A stretch of 64,000 nt of DNA from Halobacillus aidingensis (GTDB lineage Bacteria > Bacillota > Bacilli > Bacillales > Halobacillaceae), in NCBI RefSeq assembly GCF_900104185.1, contig NZ_FNIZ01000008.1, forward strand, positions 112,909 through 176,908, written 5' to 3'. The notes beneath the pieces are model-generated. The model worked only from the letters and a program-made list of their open reading frames with translations, ran no database searches and was not told where the DNA came from. The position numbers and the translations under genes are program-made. Positions 46,898 to 57,086 of this stretch are shown piece after piece. Within the stretch, counting starts at the first letter, position 1. Every line of letters starts with the position of its first letter.

Positions 46898-47227
46898 CTA
46901 TTCTAATTCTTGTAATTCGTGCAGCCATGATTCATAAGGGGCTGGAAGCTCGTCTTTTTTAAACTGTGCTTCCATTTCTTTGATCACTTTCTGCCGTTTT
47001 TCAAACTTCTCATATAGATGAAGCTTTTTTTCATATTCTTCAAGCATTGTCTCTGTTCTGCGAATATTATCATACACCGCTTGACGTGAGACATCAAAGG
47101 TTTCTGATATTTCACCAAGAGAGTAATCCTCGAGATAATACAACTCCATATAGTTTCTCTGTTTAGGAGTCAACAACGATTGATAGAAATCAAAAAGATA
47201 ATTAATCCGTGTCGTTTTTTCAAGCAT
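46898..47227 (-). CDS. ylxM: SRP-associated HTH protein YlxM
   Basis: A 109-residue protein with a helix-turn-helix resembling sigma-70 region 4 ([34 protein letters not shown]). In Streptococcus, YlxM associates with SRP. It precedes ffh by 13 bases and is always linked to it in Firmicutes. A sigma-A promoter lies just upstream. Confidence 0.94.
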   Translation of the reverse strand: MLEKTTRINYLFDFYQSLLTPKQRNYMELYYLEDYSLGEISETFDVSRQAVYDNIRRTETMLEEYEKKLHLYEKFEKRQKVIKEMEAQFKKDELPAPYESWLHELQELE

Positions 47228-47269
47228 GCTTGAAGCACTCCTTGTTAAGTGAAATGCCTTTACACATAA

Positions 47270-47299
47270 ATACTAAAGGAACATGTACCTTCATGTCAA
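47270..47299 (-). promoter_or_regulatory. Sigma-A promoter for ylxM-ffh
   Basis: On the minus strand a perfect TTGACA (47294-47299) is 18 bases from TAGTAT (47270-47275). It begins 4 bases past the ftsY stop, so ylxM-ffh can be transcribed independently of smc-ftsY. Confidence 0.7.
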
Positions 47300-47302
47300 G
47301 GC

Positions 47303-48610
47303 TTAGGATAGTTCTTCTTCCTCATATTCTTCGATCATATCTGCAAACAGTCCATAAACGAAGGCATGGGCATCAAATGTTTCAAGGTCGGTCACTTTTT
47401 CTCCAAGGCCCACGAGTTTAACGGGAATTTCCAATTCATTTCGAATCGCAAGAACAATTCCGCCTTTCGCTGTTCCATCCAGTTTCGATAGCACAATACC
47501 GGATACATCCGTCGCTTCGGAGAAAGTTTTCGCCTGGCTCATGGCATTTTGTCCTGTCGTAGCATCGAGTACAAGCAGTACTTCATGAGGAGCTCCAGGA
47601 ACTTCACGCTCAATGACGCGTTTCACTTTGGAAAGTTCATTCATCAAGTTCACTTTATTTTGCAGACGGCCGGCAGTATCGCAAATGAGGACATCGGCAT
47701 TCTTCGATTTTGCAGACTGGATACCATCGTAAATGACAGCAGCTGGGTCGCTGCCTTCACTATGCTTCGTGACATTCACTCCTACACGTTTGCCCCACTC
47801 TTCGAGTTGCTCAATGGCACCTGCACGGAATGTATCTCCTGCAGCAAGTGTCACGTTCTTCCCTTCACTTTTCAGTCGGTGGGCAAGTTTGCCGATGGTC
47901 GTTGTTTTTCCTACCCCATTCACACCGACAAACAGATAAATCGTCAAGCCGTCCGGGTTTTCATTCAACCCTTCAATTTCTTCAGCGCGATCATCACCAT
48001 AGTAGATTTCAACCAGCTTTTCAGAAATGATTTCCTTCACTTTTTGAGGGTCCTGAACGTTCCTACGCTTCACTTCCATCTCAAGCTCTTCAATCATTTC
48101 CATGACGGTCGTAACCCCGACATCTGCAGAAATCAACACTTCCTCAAGTTCTTCAAAGAAATCTTCATCGACGGTACGGTAACGTGCGACGAGATCATTA
48201 ATTTTAGTCGAGAATGAATTTCTTGTTTTAGCCAGTCCCATTTTAAACTTGGAAGCAATCGAAGCTTTTTCATCCTCTTCCAGGCTCTCTGCAGCATCAT
48301 CTTCTGGCAATGATTCTTCAACGCCCTGCTCGTCTTTTTCATCCAGCGTTGATTCGACTGGCTCTTCTTCATCTGCTTCTGCTGCGTATTCTTCCCCATC
48401 CTCTGCAGGGGCCTCGGTTTCAGGTGTTTCTGTTTCTCCCTGAAGGTCTGTAACGTCCTGCTCATGGGTGTCTGCGGGGTCTACATCCGTTTCCAGAGGA
48501 TGTTCCTGGTCATCGGAATCCTCTGTTTCATGGACCTGCTGTTCCTCTTTTTCTTCTTCCGACTCAGGACCTTTTACGAATTTTTCTTTCAGTTTCTTAA
48601 AAAAACTCAT
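47303..48610 (-). CDS. ftsY: SRP receptor FtsY, with a long acidic N-terminal region
   Basis: FtsY is the membrane-associated SRP receptor GTPase. The 435-residue protein has an acidic A domain of about 120 residues, very rich in Glu and Asp, then NG domains with GVNGVGKTTTIGKLA, DTAGRLQNK and SKLDGTAKGG. B. subtilis FtsY is about 329 residues and lacks such a long acidic extension. Acidic extensions are common in halophiles, which supports but does not prove that lifestyle. It follows smc by 13 bases. Confidence 0.96.
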   Translation of the reverse strand: MSFFKKLKEKFVKGPESEEEKEEQQVHETEDSDDQEHPLETDVDPADTHEQDVTDLQGETETPETEAPAEDGEEYAAEADEEEPVESTLDEKDEQGVEESLPEDDAAESLEEDEKASIASKFKMGLAKTRNSFSTKINDLVARYRTVDEDFFEELEEVLISADVGVTTVMEMIEELEMEVKRRNVQDPQKVKEIISEKLVEIYYGDDRAEEIEGLNENPDGLTIYLFVGVNGVGKTTTIGKLAHRLKSEGKNVTLAAGDTFRAGAIEQLEEWGKRVGVNVTKHSEGSDPAAVIYDGIQSAKSKNADVLICDTAGRLQNKVNLMNELSKVKRVIEREVPGAPHEVLLVLDATTGQNAMSQAKTFSEATDVSGIVLSKLDGTAKGGIVLAIRNELEIPVKLVGLGEKVTDLETFDAHAFVYGLFADMIEEYEEEELS

Positions 48611-48623
48611 CGACTCATCCTTC

Positions 48624-51600
48624 CTATGCTTCCAGTAATTCCGGTGTTTCTTCTAGTCTGACGGATACGAGTTTAGATACGCCTGACTCTTGCATGGTCA
48701 CCCCATAAAGAACATCCGATTCTTCCATCGTCCCTTTTCTGTGGGTGATGACAATGAATTGTGTCTTCTCACTGAATTCTTTCAAAAATTTAGCAAAACG
48801 ATCCACGTTCGCTTCATCCAATGCCGCTTCCACCTCGTCAAGGACACAGAAGGGCACAGGACGGACGCGTAGAATTGAGAATAACAGAGCGATAGCCGTC
48901 AGAGCACGTTCTCCGCCCGATAACAAACTCATATTTTGCAGTTTCTTACCCGGGGGCTGGGCCACAATATCGACCCCTGTTTCTAACATGTCGTTAGGGT
49001 CAGTCAGTTGCAGATCGGCACGTCCTCCACCGAACAGAGTACGAAAGACTTCACCGAATTCCGCACGGATTTTTGTAAAGGTGTCTTCAAACTTCCGCTT
49101 CATTTCACCATCCATTTCATTGATAACCGTGTGAAGGGTCTGTTTTGCTTCAAGTAAATCATCTTGCTGTCCCTTCAAGAATTCATAGCGTTCTTTAATA
49201 CGGTCATACTCATCGATGGCTCCTAAATTCACGGTTCCAAGCTCTTCGATGGCCCGTTTGATCAGCTTGACCTTCGTTGATGCTTCGTCAATATCGTCTA
49301 CACCTGGGTAGTCCCTCTTCGCTTTCTCAAACGTCATCACATACTCTTCCTGCAAGTATTGAAGCATATTCTCAAGCTCTACGTCCAGCCGGTTGGCTTT
49401 GACTTCCTTTTGCTGCAAGTCTTGAATAAAGTTTTGATGTCTCCGCTTCAATTCCTTTAGCATCGCTTCAGCTTGCTGAATGTCCGCAGCAAGCTCTTGG
49501 CGCTCTTTTCTCTTCATCTCGATGGACGAAGTCGTTTCTTCCTTGTCTGTTCTCGTGCTTTCAATTTGAGCCTGAATCTCATCTTCAGTCTGATTGGAAT
49601 CCTTGACCTCCATCAGTTGTTGATAAGAGACACGATTGCCTCGTAATTCCTGCTGTATCAAATCTTTCTCCTGCTGATAACGATCCGCTTTTTCTTTTTG
49701 GTTGTTTACCGCTGATTCTTGTTCGGCTAGTTGTATTTGAAGCTTCTGCCTGCGTTCCTGCAAGTTAGCCTCGTCTTCTTTCTGACGTTCTTTTGTTGTC
49801 GTCAACTCTTCGATCTTTGTATTAATCGATACCAGTTGTTCTTCTAAAGTCCGTAAGGTTTCGTCAAGGTCGGTCAACTGCTGATCAGCGTGATGAGAGT
49901 CTTGATCGTACTGGGCCTGATCTTGATCGAACAATTGAAGTTGATCATTCAAATGGTCGAGTTTCAGCTGCATTTCCCTTTGATCGGACTGCTTTTCATA
50001 CTCTTCTTTCTTTAATTCAGAAAGTTTCACATTCCACTGTTCTTTTTCCTCTTCTTGCTCTGCTAAGGTCGTCTTCAACTTTTCCACTTTACTCTCAACA
50101 TCCAACGCCTTTGCATCATAAGCGACGATTTTCTCACTAAGTTCCTGCAATTCCTTTTCTCTTGTGAACAAGGATTGTTTGGATTGTTTTTTCGCCCCTC
50201 CTGACATGGAACCACCAGGATTGACAACATCTCCATCAAGCGTCACAACCCGGTACTTTCGATTCAATACGCGAGCTATTTGGTTTGCATCCTCTAACCC
50301 TTCGGCAATGACGATATGACCAAGGAGGTGCTGGATCGCTTTTGAATGAGCTGTATCATATTGGATAAGATCGGCAGCAACTCCTACATACCCTGCTTGT
50401 TGTGAAAGCGATGCAGCGCCATGGACAGAACGAGGCTGAATGGAGGTCAGAGGCAGGAATGTAGCTCTTCCTTTATTGTTCGTTTTCAACCAGTGGATCG
50501 CCTGTCTTCCGGTTTGTTCGTCCTCCACGACAATATGTTGGGCCTGCGCACCAAGCGCTGTCTCAATCGCTGTCAAAAGATGGGATGGAATATCAATCAG
50601 TTCGAGCACAGCTCCATGAATCCCCTGCAGCTGGCCTTTTTGAGAAGCCTTTAAAACTTCACGGACGCCGTGGAAATAACCTGAGAAGTCTTCTTTCATC
50701 TCTTCAAGCATTTCCTTCTTAGATCGCATATTTTCCAAATATTGATAGCCCTTATAAAGCTTCTCCTGCCATTCCTGATACGTCTGTTTATTCTTTTCGT
50801 ATCTCTCGTTCAACTCTTGGACTTGAGATTCTAGCTCTTCCCGCTGTGTGGTCAGGGTTTCCAACTCGGCTGTCATGGAAGTCAACTTTTCTTCAAGCTT
50901 TGCGCGTTCACTTCTGAGATCTTTGAATTTATCGATCTGACTTCCTTTTTTGGAGTGAATTTGGTCCAGCTGTTTTTCTAAGAGTTGTTTCTCGTTTCGT
51001 TTGGCTGCCTGCTTATTCAGCAATTCGATATATTCACTCTTCAAGTCTTCAATCTCATCTTCTATTAGATGGAGATCCTGTTTTAACGCTTGGGTCGTTT
51101 GATTTAACTCTTGCTTCGTATTTTCTCTTTTTTCTTTGATCTGTTTTAACTTTTTAGCTTCTTCTTCGGCAATCGCCTTTAAATTCACCAGTTTGTCAGA
51201 GAGATCCTCATAGGCCTCTTCCAATTTGGATTTGTTTTCTTCAAAATGCTTATGACGCTCTTTCATTAGTTGCTTTTTCCCCTCAAGATTTTCGAGGTCT
51301 CTCGTTAGTTCAAGCAACTTCGCCTGCATGTTTTCTATAGAAGCATCGAGGCTTTCCACATGATCCCTTTGATCTTTTAGTGAAGCTTCATTCGCCTCGA
51401 TTTTTTCACTCAACTCGTTTTCCTGGCCTCTGACTTCTTCCAGTTCTTTGAGAATTCTTTCCCATTCTCCGTGAACCTGCTGTATTTGAGTGATCAATAA
51501 AGAGATTTCAACATTCTTCAGCTCGTCTTTTTTCTCTAAGTAATCTTTCGCGACAGCCGCTTGTTCTTTTAACGGTTCAAGCTGACCATCAATCTCCCAT

Positions 51601-52184
51601 ATGATATCTTCCACACGGTTCAGATTTTCTTGTGTTTCCGACAACTTATATTCTGCTTTTTTCTTTCGCTGTTTGTACTTCAGAACTCCTGCCGCTTCTT
51701 CAAAAATGGAACGGCGGTCTTCTGCTTTGGAACTAAGAATCTCTTCCACTTTTCCTTGGCTGATAATAGAGAAAGCTTCCCTGCCAAGCCCGGAATCCAT
51801 GAATAGATCGACAATATCTTTCAAACGGCATGTCTGATTATTTATATAGAACTCACTTTCACCGGAGCGGTAAACGCGTCTCGTCACACTCACTTCCTGG
51901 TAATCCAAAGGCAGTGCCTGATCCGTATTATCAAGGGTCAAAGTCACTTCTGCCATATTCAATGGAGCTCTAGTTTCACTACCAGCAAAGATGATGTCTT
52001 CCATTTTACTACCGCGGAGCGAACGGGCTGACTGTTCGCCTAATACCCATCGAATCGCATCCGTTATATTACTTTTTCCACTACCATTCGGTCCGACGAC
52101 AGATGTGACTCCAGAAACGAAATCGACGGTCACTCGTTCGGCAAATGATTTAAAACCTATCGTATCTAATTGTTTGAGGAACAT
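48624..52184 (-). CDS. smc: Chromosome condensation protein SMC
   Basis: SMC is the ATPase of the chromosome-organising condensin complex with ScpA and ScpB. The 1186-residue protein (B. subtilis length) has Walker A GPNGSGKSNITDAIRW, two long coiled coils, a hinge (about 510-650) with GRATFLPLTSI and GGSMSGGAKKQ, the signature LSGGERALTAIALLFSI, and Walker B FCVLDEVEAALDEAN. The second ATG (52184) fits the GGAGG site. In B. subtilis rnc lies just upstream; here a plus-strand gene and repeat copy E separate them. Confidence 0.97.
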   Translation of the reverse strand: MFLKQLDTIGFKSFAERVTVDFVSGVTSVVGPNGSGKSNITDAIRWVLGEQSARSLRGSKMEDIIFAGSETRAPLNMAEVTLTLDNTDQALPLDYQEVSVTRRVYRSGESEFYINNQTCRLKDIVDLFMDSGLGREAFSIISQGKVEEILSSKAEDRRSIFEEAAGVLKYKQRKKKAEYKLSETQENLNRVEDIIWEIDGQLEPLKEQAAVAKDYLEKKDELKNVEISLLITQIQQVHGEWERILKELEEVRGQENELSEKIEANEASLKDQRDHVESLDASIENMQAKLLELTRDLENLEGKKQLMKERHKHFEENKSKLEEAYEDLSDKLVNLKAIAEEEAKKLKQIKEKRENTKQELNQTTQALKQDLHLIEDEIEDLKSEYIELLNKQAAKRNEKQLLEKQLDQIHSKKGSQIDKFKDLRSERAKLEEKLTSMTAELETLTTQREELESQVQELNERYEKNKQTYQEWQEKLYKGYQYLENMRSKKEMLEEMKEDFSGYFHGVREVLKASQKGQLQGIHGAVLELIDIPSHLLTAIETALGAQAQHIVVEDEQTGRQAIHWLKTNNKGRATFLPLTSIQPRSVHGAASLSQQAGYVGVAADLIQYDTAHSKAIQHLLGHIVIAEGLEDANQIARVLNRKYRVVTLDGDVVNPGGSMSGGAKKQSKQSLFTREKELQELSEKIVAYDAKALDVESKVEKLKTTLAEQEEEKEQWNVKLSELKKEEYEKQSDQREMQLKLDHLNDQLQLFDQDQAQYDQDSHHADQQLTDLDETLRTLEEQLVSINTKIEELTTTKERQKEDEANLQERRQKLQIQLAEQESAVNNQKEKADRYQQEKDLIQQELRGNRVSYQQLMEVKDSNQTEDEIQAQIESTRTDKEETTSSIEMKRKERQELAADIQQAEAMLKELKRRHQNFIQDLQQKEVKANRLDVELENMLQYLQEEYVMTFEKAKRDYPGVDDIDEASTKVKLIKRAIEELGTVNLGAIDEYDRIKERYEFLKGQQDDLLEAKQTLHTVINEMDGEMKRKFEDTFTKIRAEFGEVFRTLFGGGRADLQLTDPNDMLETGVDIVAQPPGKKLQNMSLLSGGERALTAIALLFSILRVRPVPFCVLDEVEAALDEANVDRFAKFLKEFSEKTQFIVITHRKGTMEESDVLYGVTMQESGVSKLVSVRLEETPELLEA

Positions 52185-52308
52185 ATTCATCCTCCTGTAT
52201 TTTCACAAATCTTTCATTCACTCAACTTATATATTTTATCATAAAGAACGGCCCTACGGTAGGAACCGAAAGCTACTTTTATTACACCTAGTAAAATCTC
52301 ATTATTCA

Positions 52309-52872
52309 ACATAAGCTCCCTATACTTGAAGACTCTAGTTCGAGATAACCGGGGTTCGTTTGCTTTTTTAGCGTTAGGGGTGGCTGGGAAGCTACTCGCT
52401 TTCCTGTGGGGGAGTGGCGAGCTTCCTCAGGCTATCGCCTTGCGGGACCTCGCCTATCTCCTTTCTCCCACGGGAGTCTCGCAGCTTCCCAACCACCCCA
52501 TTCCGTGCAGGAGAGAAACGAACCCCTATACCAAAATGGGACCTCTTCCATACCCACTAAGAAACAGGCGAAAAACGCTATATATCAAGACTTCACGCTC
52601 GTAATGACCGCTGGGGGGGAGTTTTTTGTGATCCAATTCTTTTGAACATACAAGCAGAGTTTCCGAGAAGTGGTTTCGAGACACTCACATGATAAAGGGG
52701 CGGAGGGGAATGGGGAGACTCCTGCGGGAAAAAAGTGCTTGGTGAGACCCCACAGGACGCAGTCCGAGGAGGCTCACCGCGCTCCCACGGAAAGCGAGCT
52801 ATTCCCCGCAGCCCCATCCACTCCATAAAAGTCTCGAAACTTAGTCTTACACAATCCTGCCATTTACTTTAA
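52309..52872. repeat. Composite hairpin repeat, copy E (smc-yfkK divergent spacer)
   Basis: A nearly complete copy. The left end is AAGCTCCCTATACTTGAAGACTC, followed by a type-Ib arm with GGGGTTCGTTT/AAACGAACCCC and GGGAAGC/GCTTCCC pairing. An AT-rich core homologous to that of copy D follows, then a type-Ia right arm (52674-52840) with CTCGAAAC and CCTGCCATTTACTTTAATAAG. The left arm is uninterrupted and so shows the empty site for the 120-bp insert in copy D. It separates the divergent smc and DUF1128 genes. Confidence 0.85.
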
Positions 52873-52966
52873 TAAGTTATAATATTAATGAAGGGTTTCA
52901 AAATTCGGCAAAGTCCTTTATCATATGTAATAGCCTAGAAAACGAGCCTTGAAGGAGGATTCATTT

Positions 52967-53188
52967 TTGAGTTTACAAGAACCGAACCAAGAAAACCTAG
53001 AAGTCATCATCAATGACATGGCAGAAAAACTGCAGGTCGTGAACCGTTCCCTTATGGACCCAGAGGATTACGATCTCAATAAATACGAAGAAATCAAATC
53101 CCTTCACGATATTATTGAAATGAAAGGGCAATTGAGTGTTTCTGAAATCCAGGCATTTGTGCAGGAACTTGGTCAATACAGAAAATAA
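52967..53188 (+). CDS. DUF1128 family protein (YfkK-like)
   Basis: A 73-residue acidic protein resembling the UPF0435/DUF1128 family (B. subtilis YfkK). It has LEVIINDMAEKLQVVNRSLMDPEDYDL, then SVSEIQAFVQELGQYR. Function is unknown. The start is a TTG at 52967 with a perfect AAGGAGG eight bases upstream; an in-frame TTG at 52949 is too close to that site. It is the only plus-strand gene in the main block and lies between rnc and smc, which are adjacent in B. subtilis. It shares a bidirectional terminator with rnc. Confidence 0.85.
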   Translation: MSLQEPNQENLEVIINDMAEKLQVVNRSLMDPEDYDLNKYEEIKSLHDIIEMKGQLSVSEIQAFVQELGQYRK

Positions 53189-53200
53189 CCAACCGCCACT

Positions 53201-53249
53201 AAAAAAAGACCGTTTTTCGAAGGTTCTCTCCGGAAAACGGTCTCTTTTT
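53201..53249. terminator. Bidirectional terminator between DUF1128 gene and rnc
   Basis: GACCGTTTTTCG and CGGAAAACGGTC form a long stem, preceded by an A-run and followed by a T-run, so it can stop transcription from both sides. It ends the plus-strand DUF1128 transcript and the minus-strand acpP-rnc transcript. Confidence 0.85.
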
Positions 53250-53268
53250 GATCACTTTTAAAGACGGA

Positions 53269-53961
53269 TTATAAATGGGCTCCTTGATTTTCCAATGCTT
53301 GCTGAGCCGCTTTTTGTTCCGCTTCTTTCTTCGTACGGCCTACACCAATCCCACCGATGTCATCCTGGATCAGTACGTGAGCGATAAACTCCCGGCTGTG
53401 TGCAGGTCCTCTCTCTTCAACGATTTCATATTCGATTTTACTGTTTTTATCCCGTTGAATAAATTCTTGTAGCTGACTTTTGAAATCCATCGCATGAGAA
53501 AAAGCACCTTTTTTCACTTTTGGATACACATACGTTCTTAAGAACTGTATGACTGCATCGTAACCCTGGTCTAAATAAAGAGCTCCGATGAACGCTTCAA
53601 AGACATCAGCAAGCAATGCTGGTCGATTGCGCCCTCCTGTCAACTCTTCTCCTTTACCAAGTAAAATCAGGTCTTGGAAATTCAGCTCATTTGCAAATTC
53701 TACTAATGAGACTTCACACACAATCGAGGCTCTGAACTTAGTAAGCTCTCCTTCAGCCATATCCGGGAACTCCCGGTACAAATACTGAGAGACTCCTAGT
53801 TCAAGAACGGCATCTCCCAAGAATTCCAGCCGTTCATTATCCTCCCGATCGGTTTTCCGATGCTCATTCACATATGATGAATGTGTAAAAGCCTGTTCCA
53901 GTAACGAGATATCATTGAATTGTAAATTTATCTTTTTCTGGAAACTGGAAAAATCATCCAT
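53269..53961 (-). CDS. rnc: Ribonuclease III
   Basis: RNase III cleaves double-stranded RNA in rRNA and mRNA processing. The 230-residue protein has the catalytic [17 protein letters not shown] signature, a second acidic cluster ([14 protein letters not shown]), and a C-terminal double-stranded RNA-binding domain (about 155-225). Its long-hairpin repeats elsewhere in this window would be possible substrates if transcribed, which is speculation. It follows acpP, and smc is no longer directly downstream. Confidence 0.96.
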   Translation of the reverse strand: MDDFSSFQKKINLQFNDISLLEQAFTHSSYVNEHRKTDREDNERLEFLGDAVLELGVSQYLYREFPDMAEGELTKFRASIVCEVSLVEFANELNFQDLILLGKGEELTGGRNRPALLADVFEAFIGALYLDQGYDAVIQFLRTYVYPKVKKGAFSHAMDFKSQLQEFIQRDKNSKIEYEIVEERGPAHSREFIAHVLIQDDIGGIGVGRTKKEAEQKAAQQALENQGAHL

Positions 53962-54008
53962 AAATCACCTTGTCCTTTGCTATGAATTTCTTGAAAAATA
54001 TAGGAAAG

Positions 54009-54029
54009 GCTGCCCGAAAAACGGACAGC
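54009..54029 (-). terminator. Hairpin between acpP and rnc
   Basis: GCTGTCCG and CGGGCAGC form an 8-bp stem (one GU pair) with a T-loop, 8 bases past the acpP stop, and a short T-run follows. It could be an attenuator that keeps acpP expression above that of rnc. Confidence 0.45.
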
Positions 54030-54036
54030 GATCCTA

Positions 54037-54270
54037 TTACGACTGGCTGCTTATGTAATTCACAGCGTCGCCTACTGTATTGATTTTTTCAGCTTCTTCA
54101 TCAGAAATTTCCATATCAAACTCGTCTTCAAGCTCCATTACAAGCTCAACGACATCAAGAGAGTCTGCTTCTAGATCTTCTTTGAAGGAAGCTTCCATAG
54201 TCACTTTAGACTCATCAACATCAAGACGATCGACGATGATTTGTTTTACACGATCAAATGTTTCTGCCAT
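54037..54270 (-). CDS. acpP: Acyl carrier protein
   Basis: ACP carries growing acyl chains. The 77-residue acidic protein has the phosphopantetheine serine in [25 protein letters not shown] with a TTGCGC-like -35 lies upstream (54294-54322), in the 133-base fabG-acpP gap, giving ACP its own promoter. The sequence is full length and typical. Confidence 0.97.
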   Translation of the reverse strand: MAETFDRVKQIIVDRLDVDESKVTMEASFKEDLEADSLDVVELVMELEDEFDMEISDEEAEKINTVGDAVNYISSQS

Positions 54271-54293
54271 TGGAACCTCACCTCCCTTCAGTA

Positions 54294-54322
54294 ATTATAG
54301 TAATGTGTGCCCAAAAGCGCAA
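54294..54322 (-). promoter_or_regulatory. Promoter for acpP-rnc
   Basis: On the minus strand TTGCGC (54317-54322) is 17 bases from a perfect TATAAT (54294-54299), about 25 bases upstream of the acpP start. A separate promoter fits the high demand for ACP. Confidence 0.65.
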
Positions 54323-54403
54323 GAGGTTGTTTTACCCCGACTTTCAGAAGGAATCACAATCTCTTTGTTTAAAATAAATGGGCGCTTAATAAGACCCACG
54401 CTT

Positions 54404-55144
54404 TTACATGACCATGCCGCCATCGACATGCAGTGTTTGACCTGTCATGTACGCTGCATCTTTAGAAGCGAGGAATCGGACAACACGTGCCACATCTTCC
54501 CCTTCACCTAAACGCTTCAGCGGAATCATGGCCAGCATTTGCTCACGTTGCTCGTCTGTAAGGGCATCTGTCATATCTGTTGCGATGTAGCCCGGTGCTA
54601 CGGCGTTCACCTGGATGTTTCTAGCTGCCAATTCTTTGGCGTTCGATTTGGTCATTCCGATCACACCGGCTTTAGCAGCAACATAATTCGCTTGTCCAGG
54701 GTTTCCGGAAACACCTACGATTGAAGCGACGTTGATGATTCGGCCATACTTCTGCTTCATCATCTGACGTGTCACCCCTTTTGTACAAAGGAAAACGCCT
54801 TTCAAGTTCGTATCGATCACTGAATCAAACTCTTCTTCTTTCATTCTCATTAAGAGATTGTCTTTCGTAATCCCTGCATTGTTAACAAGGATATCCAGAC
54901 GGCCGAATTCATCTACGACTGTTTTCACCATTCGTTTGACATCTTCATCATTGGATACGTTGGCCTGTATTTTGATGGCCACGCCGCCTAGTTCATGGAT
55001 TTCCTGAACAACAGCCTCTGCCTTATCTTCGCTTCCTGCATAATTGACGGCCACTTTCGCCCCTTGATGAGCAAGTTCAAGTGCAATAGCCTTTCCGATT
55101 CCGCGGGATGCCCCTGTGACAAGAGCCACCTGGTCTTGTAACAT
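54404..55144 (-). CDS. fabG: 3-oxoacyl-ACP reductase FabG
   Basis: FabG reduces 3-ketoacyl-ACP with NADPH in each elongation cycle. The 246-residue short-chain dehydrogenase has the [15 protein letters not shown] nucleotide loop, [14 protein letters not shown], the catalytic Ser-Tyr-Lys ([20 protein letters not shown]) and the C-terminal [13 protein letters not shown]. It shares a base with the fabD stop, so the genes are coupled. Confidence 0.97.
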   Translation of the reverse strand: MLQDQVALVTGASRGIGKAIALELAHQGAKVAVNYAGSEDKAEAVVQEIHELGGVAIKIQANVSNDEDVKRMVKTVVDEFGRLDILVNNAGITKDNLLMRMKEEEFDSVIDTNLKGVFLCTKGVTRQMMKQKYGRIINVASIVGVSGNPGQANYVAAKAGVIGMTKSNAKELAARNIQVNAVAPGYIATDMTDALTDEQREQMLAMIPLKRLGEGEDVARVVRFLASKDAAYMTGQTLHVDGGMVM

Positions 55145-56085
55145 TACGATTCCTCCTTATACCAATCGATGAACGCTTGCAGTGAGTCTGGATCCTGCAC
55201 ACTGAACGTTTTCATTCGACGTTTCACTTTACGAACAAGACCACTCAACACTTTCCCTTGCCCCACTTCTACAATAGCATCGACATCTTCTTCGACGAAT
55301 GCCTCAAGAATCTGTTGGAACCTTACAGGTGAGTAGAGTTGTTCAATGAGAAGCTTCTCTATTTCTTCCGCATTTGTCACCGGTGCAGCAGTTACGTTCG
55401 CGTACACAGGGACGTTCGCATCATGGATTTTCGTTTCAGATAAATGATCAGCAAAATCATCACTAGCTGACTTCATGAGACGGGAGTGGAATGGTCCACT
55501 GACATTGAGAGGAAGCACCCGCTTCGCTCCCGCTTCTGACAATTGTTCAGAGGCTTTGTCCACGCCTTCTTTTGTTCCAGAAATGACAATTTGACCTGGA
55601 CAATTGATATTCGCAAGATCCACAGCTAGATCTCCATCAAAGTCACGCAAGACTTCTTCAATTTCTTCTTGTGATAGACCAAGTACAGCCGCCATTGTTC
55701 CCATACCTGTTGGGTAAGCTTCTTCCATCAGCTTTCCACGGACATGAACTAGTTGAACGGCTTCCATTGGTTCCAGCGCTCCCGCTGCAACCAAGGCACT
55801 GTATTCTCCAAGGCTGTGACCTGCCGTCATACCAGGAGCCACCCCTTCTTGCTGGAGTACTCGCTGGATGGCTATACTATTCAAAAGCAATGCCGGTTGA
55901 GCATTTTCTGTTTTCGTCAATTCTTCAGAAGGCCCTTCGAACATTAAACGAGTCAACGAATAACCAAGGGCTTCATCCGCTTCATCAAACAATTGTTTCA
56001 CAGCAGGATAAGCCTCATACATCGCCTTCCCCATTCCTACTTCCTGGGACCCTTGCCCAGGAAAAACACATGCGATTCGTTTCAT
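55144..56085 (-). CDS. fabD: Malonyl-CoA-ACP transacylase FabD
   Basis: FabD loads malonyl groups onto ACP. The 313-residue protein has the N-terminal [15 protein letters not shown], the active serine in [16 protein letters not shown] and the histidine in GPFHSRLM. It overlaps plsX by 4 bases in the fapR-plsX-fabD-fabG run. Confidence 0.97.
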   Translation of the reverse strand: MKRIACVFPGQGSQEVGMGKAMYEAYPAVKQLFDEADEALGYSLTRLMFEGPSEELTKTENAQPALLLNSIAIQRVLQQEGVAPGMTAGHSLGEYSALVAAGALEPMEAVQLVHVRGKLMEEAYPTGMGTMAAVLGLSQEEIEEVLRDFDGDLAVDLANINCPGQIVISGTKEGVDKASEQLSEAGAKRVLPLNVSGPFHSRLMKSASDDFADHLSETKIHDANVPVYANVTAAPVTNAEEIEKLLIEQLYSPVRFQQILEAFVEEDVDAIVEVGQGKVLSGLVRKVKRRMKTFSVQDPDSLQAFIDWYKEES

Positions 56086-57086
56086 GATTCATCCTCCTCT
56101 TTGTGCATTTCAGAAAGTGTTGCGGAAATTGTGTTCGTTACATCAAGCTCAATCATGTGGCAGGCCTGTCGGATCGCATTTAAAACAGCTCGATCATTAG
56201 AAGAACCATGCGCTTTGATGACAGGTGCGGCCAAACCAAACAGACCCGCTCCTCCATATTCGCTATAATCAAGCTGAGCTTTTAACTTCCGCAGATCATT
56301 CTTTGCTAACCCAGCAGCAATTTTAGTTTTAAAGTTACTCATAAATGTTTGCTTCATCATCGAAAACATCGTCATGGCCGTTCCTTCGATCGTCTTCAAT
56401 GTAACATTACCTGTGAATCCATCAGTCACGACTACGTCTGCTACGCCTTCAAGTAAGTCACGCGCCTCGACGTTTCCAACAAAATTGATGGGAGCTTCTT
56501 TCATCAGGTCAAACGCCTTTTTGGTCAAGTCACTTCCTTTGCCATCTTCCGTACCGACATTCAACAGACCAACCCTCGGCTGTTTAATATTGCGCACGTT
56601 TTCAGCATAAATACTCCCAATCACTGCATATTGCAACAAATGGTCAGGCTTCGCATCCACGTTCGCTCCGACATCCAGCATGAGAAAACCTTTGCCGTCT
56701 GACGTTGGAAGTGTCGGACTGAGCGCTGGCCTGTCCACACCTTTCATTCGACCGACGACAAACAATCCCGCACTCATCAATGCCCCTGTGTTCCCGGCAG
56801 ATATGCAACCATCCGCACGTCCTTCCTTCACTTCAGTGGCTGTCAGAACCATAGAAGATTGCTTCTTTCTCCTAACAGCCCTTACCGGTTCATCATCTGC
56901 TGTAATGACTTCTGTTGTATGTAATATAGACACATTGGACTGTCCTGTTAAAAAAGGCTTGATTTGAGCTTCATCACCTACAAGAGTGATTTCCAAGCCG
57001 TCAATTGTGTCTGCGGCCTGTACCGCCCCTTTCACAATCGCTTCAGGAGCGTTGTCACCGCCCATAGCATCAATGGCTAGCTTCAT
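56082..57086 (-). CDS. plsX: Phosphate acyltransferase PlsX
   Basis: PlsX makes acyl-phosphate from acyl-ACP for phospholipid synthesis. The 334-residue protein starts [23 protein letters not shown], with [35 protein letters not shown] and [10 protein letters not shown] family segments. It overlaps fapR by 4 bases, as in Bacillus, so lipid regulator and enzyme are co-translated. Confidence 0.97.
   Translation of the reverse strand: MKLAIDAMGGDNAPEAIVKGAVQAADTIDGLEITLVGDEAQIKPFLTGQSNVSILHTTEVITADDEPVRAVRRKKQSSMVLTATEVKEGRADGCISAGNTGALMSAGLFVVGRMKGVDRPALSPTLPTSDGKGFLMLDVGANVDAKPDHLLQYAVIGSIYAENVRNIKQPRVGLLNVGTEDGKGSDLTKKAFDLMKEAPINFVGNVEARDLLEGVADVVVTDGFTGNVTLKTIEGTAMTMFSMMKQTFMSNFKTKIAAGLAKNDLRKLKAQLDYSEYGGAGLFGLAAPVIKAHGSSNDRAVLNAIRQACHMIELDVTNTISATLSEMHKEEDES

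Noticed and set aside
47549..48217. A 222-codon plus-strand frame
   Set aside because: Antisense to the NG domain of ftsY, with composition typical of a shadow frame.
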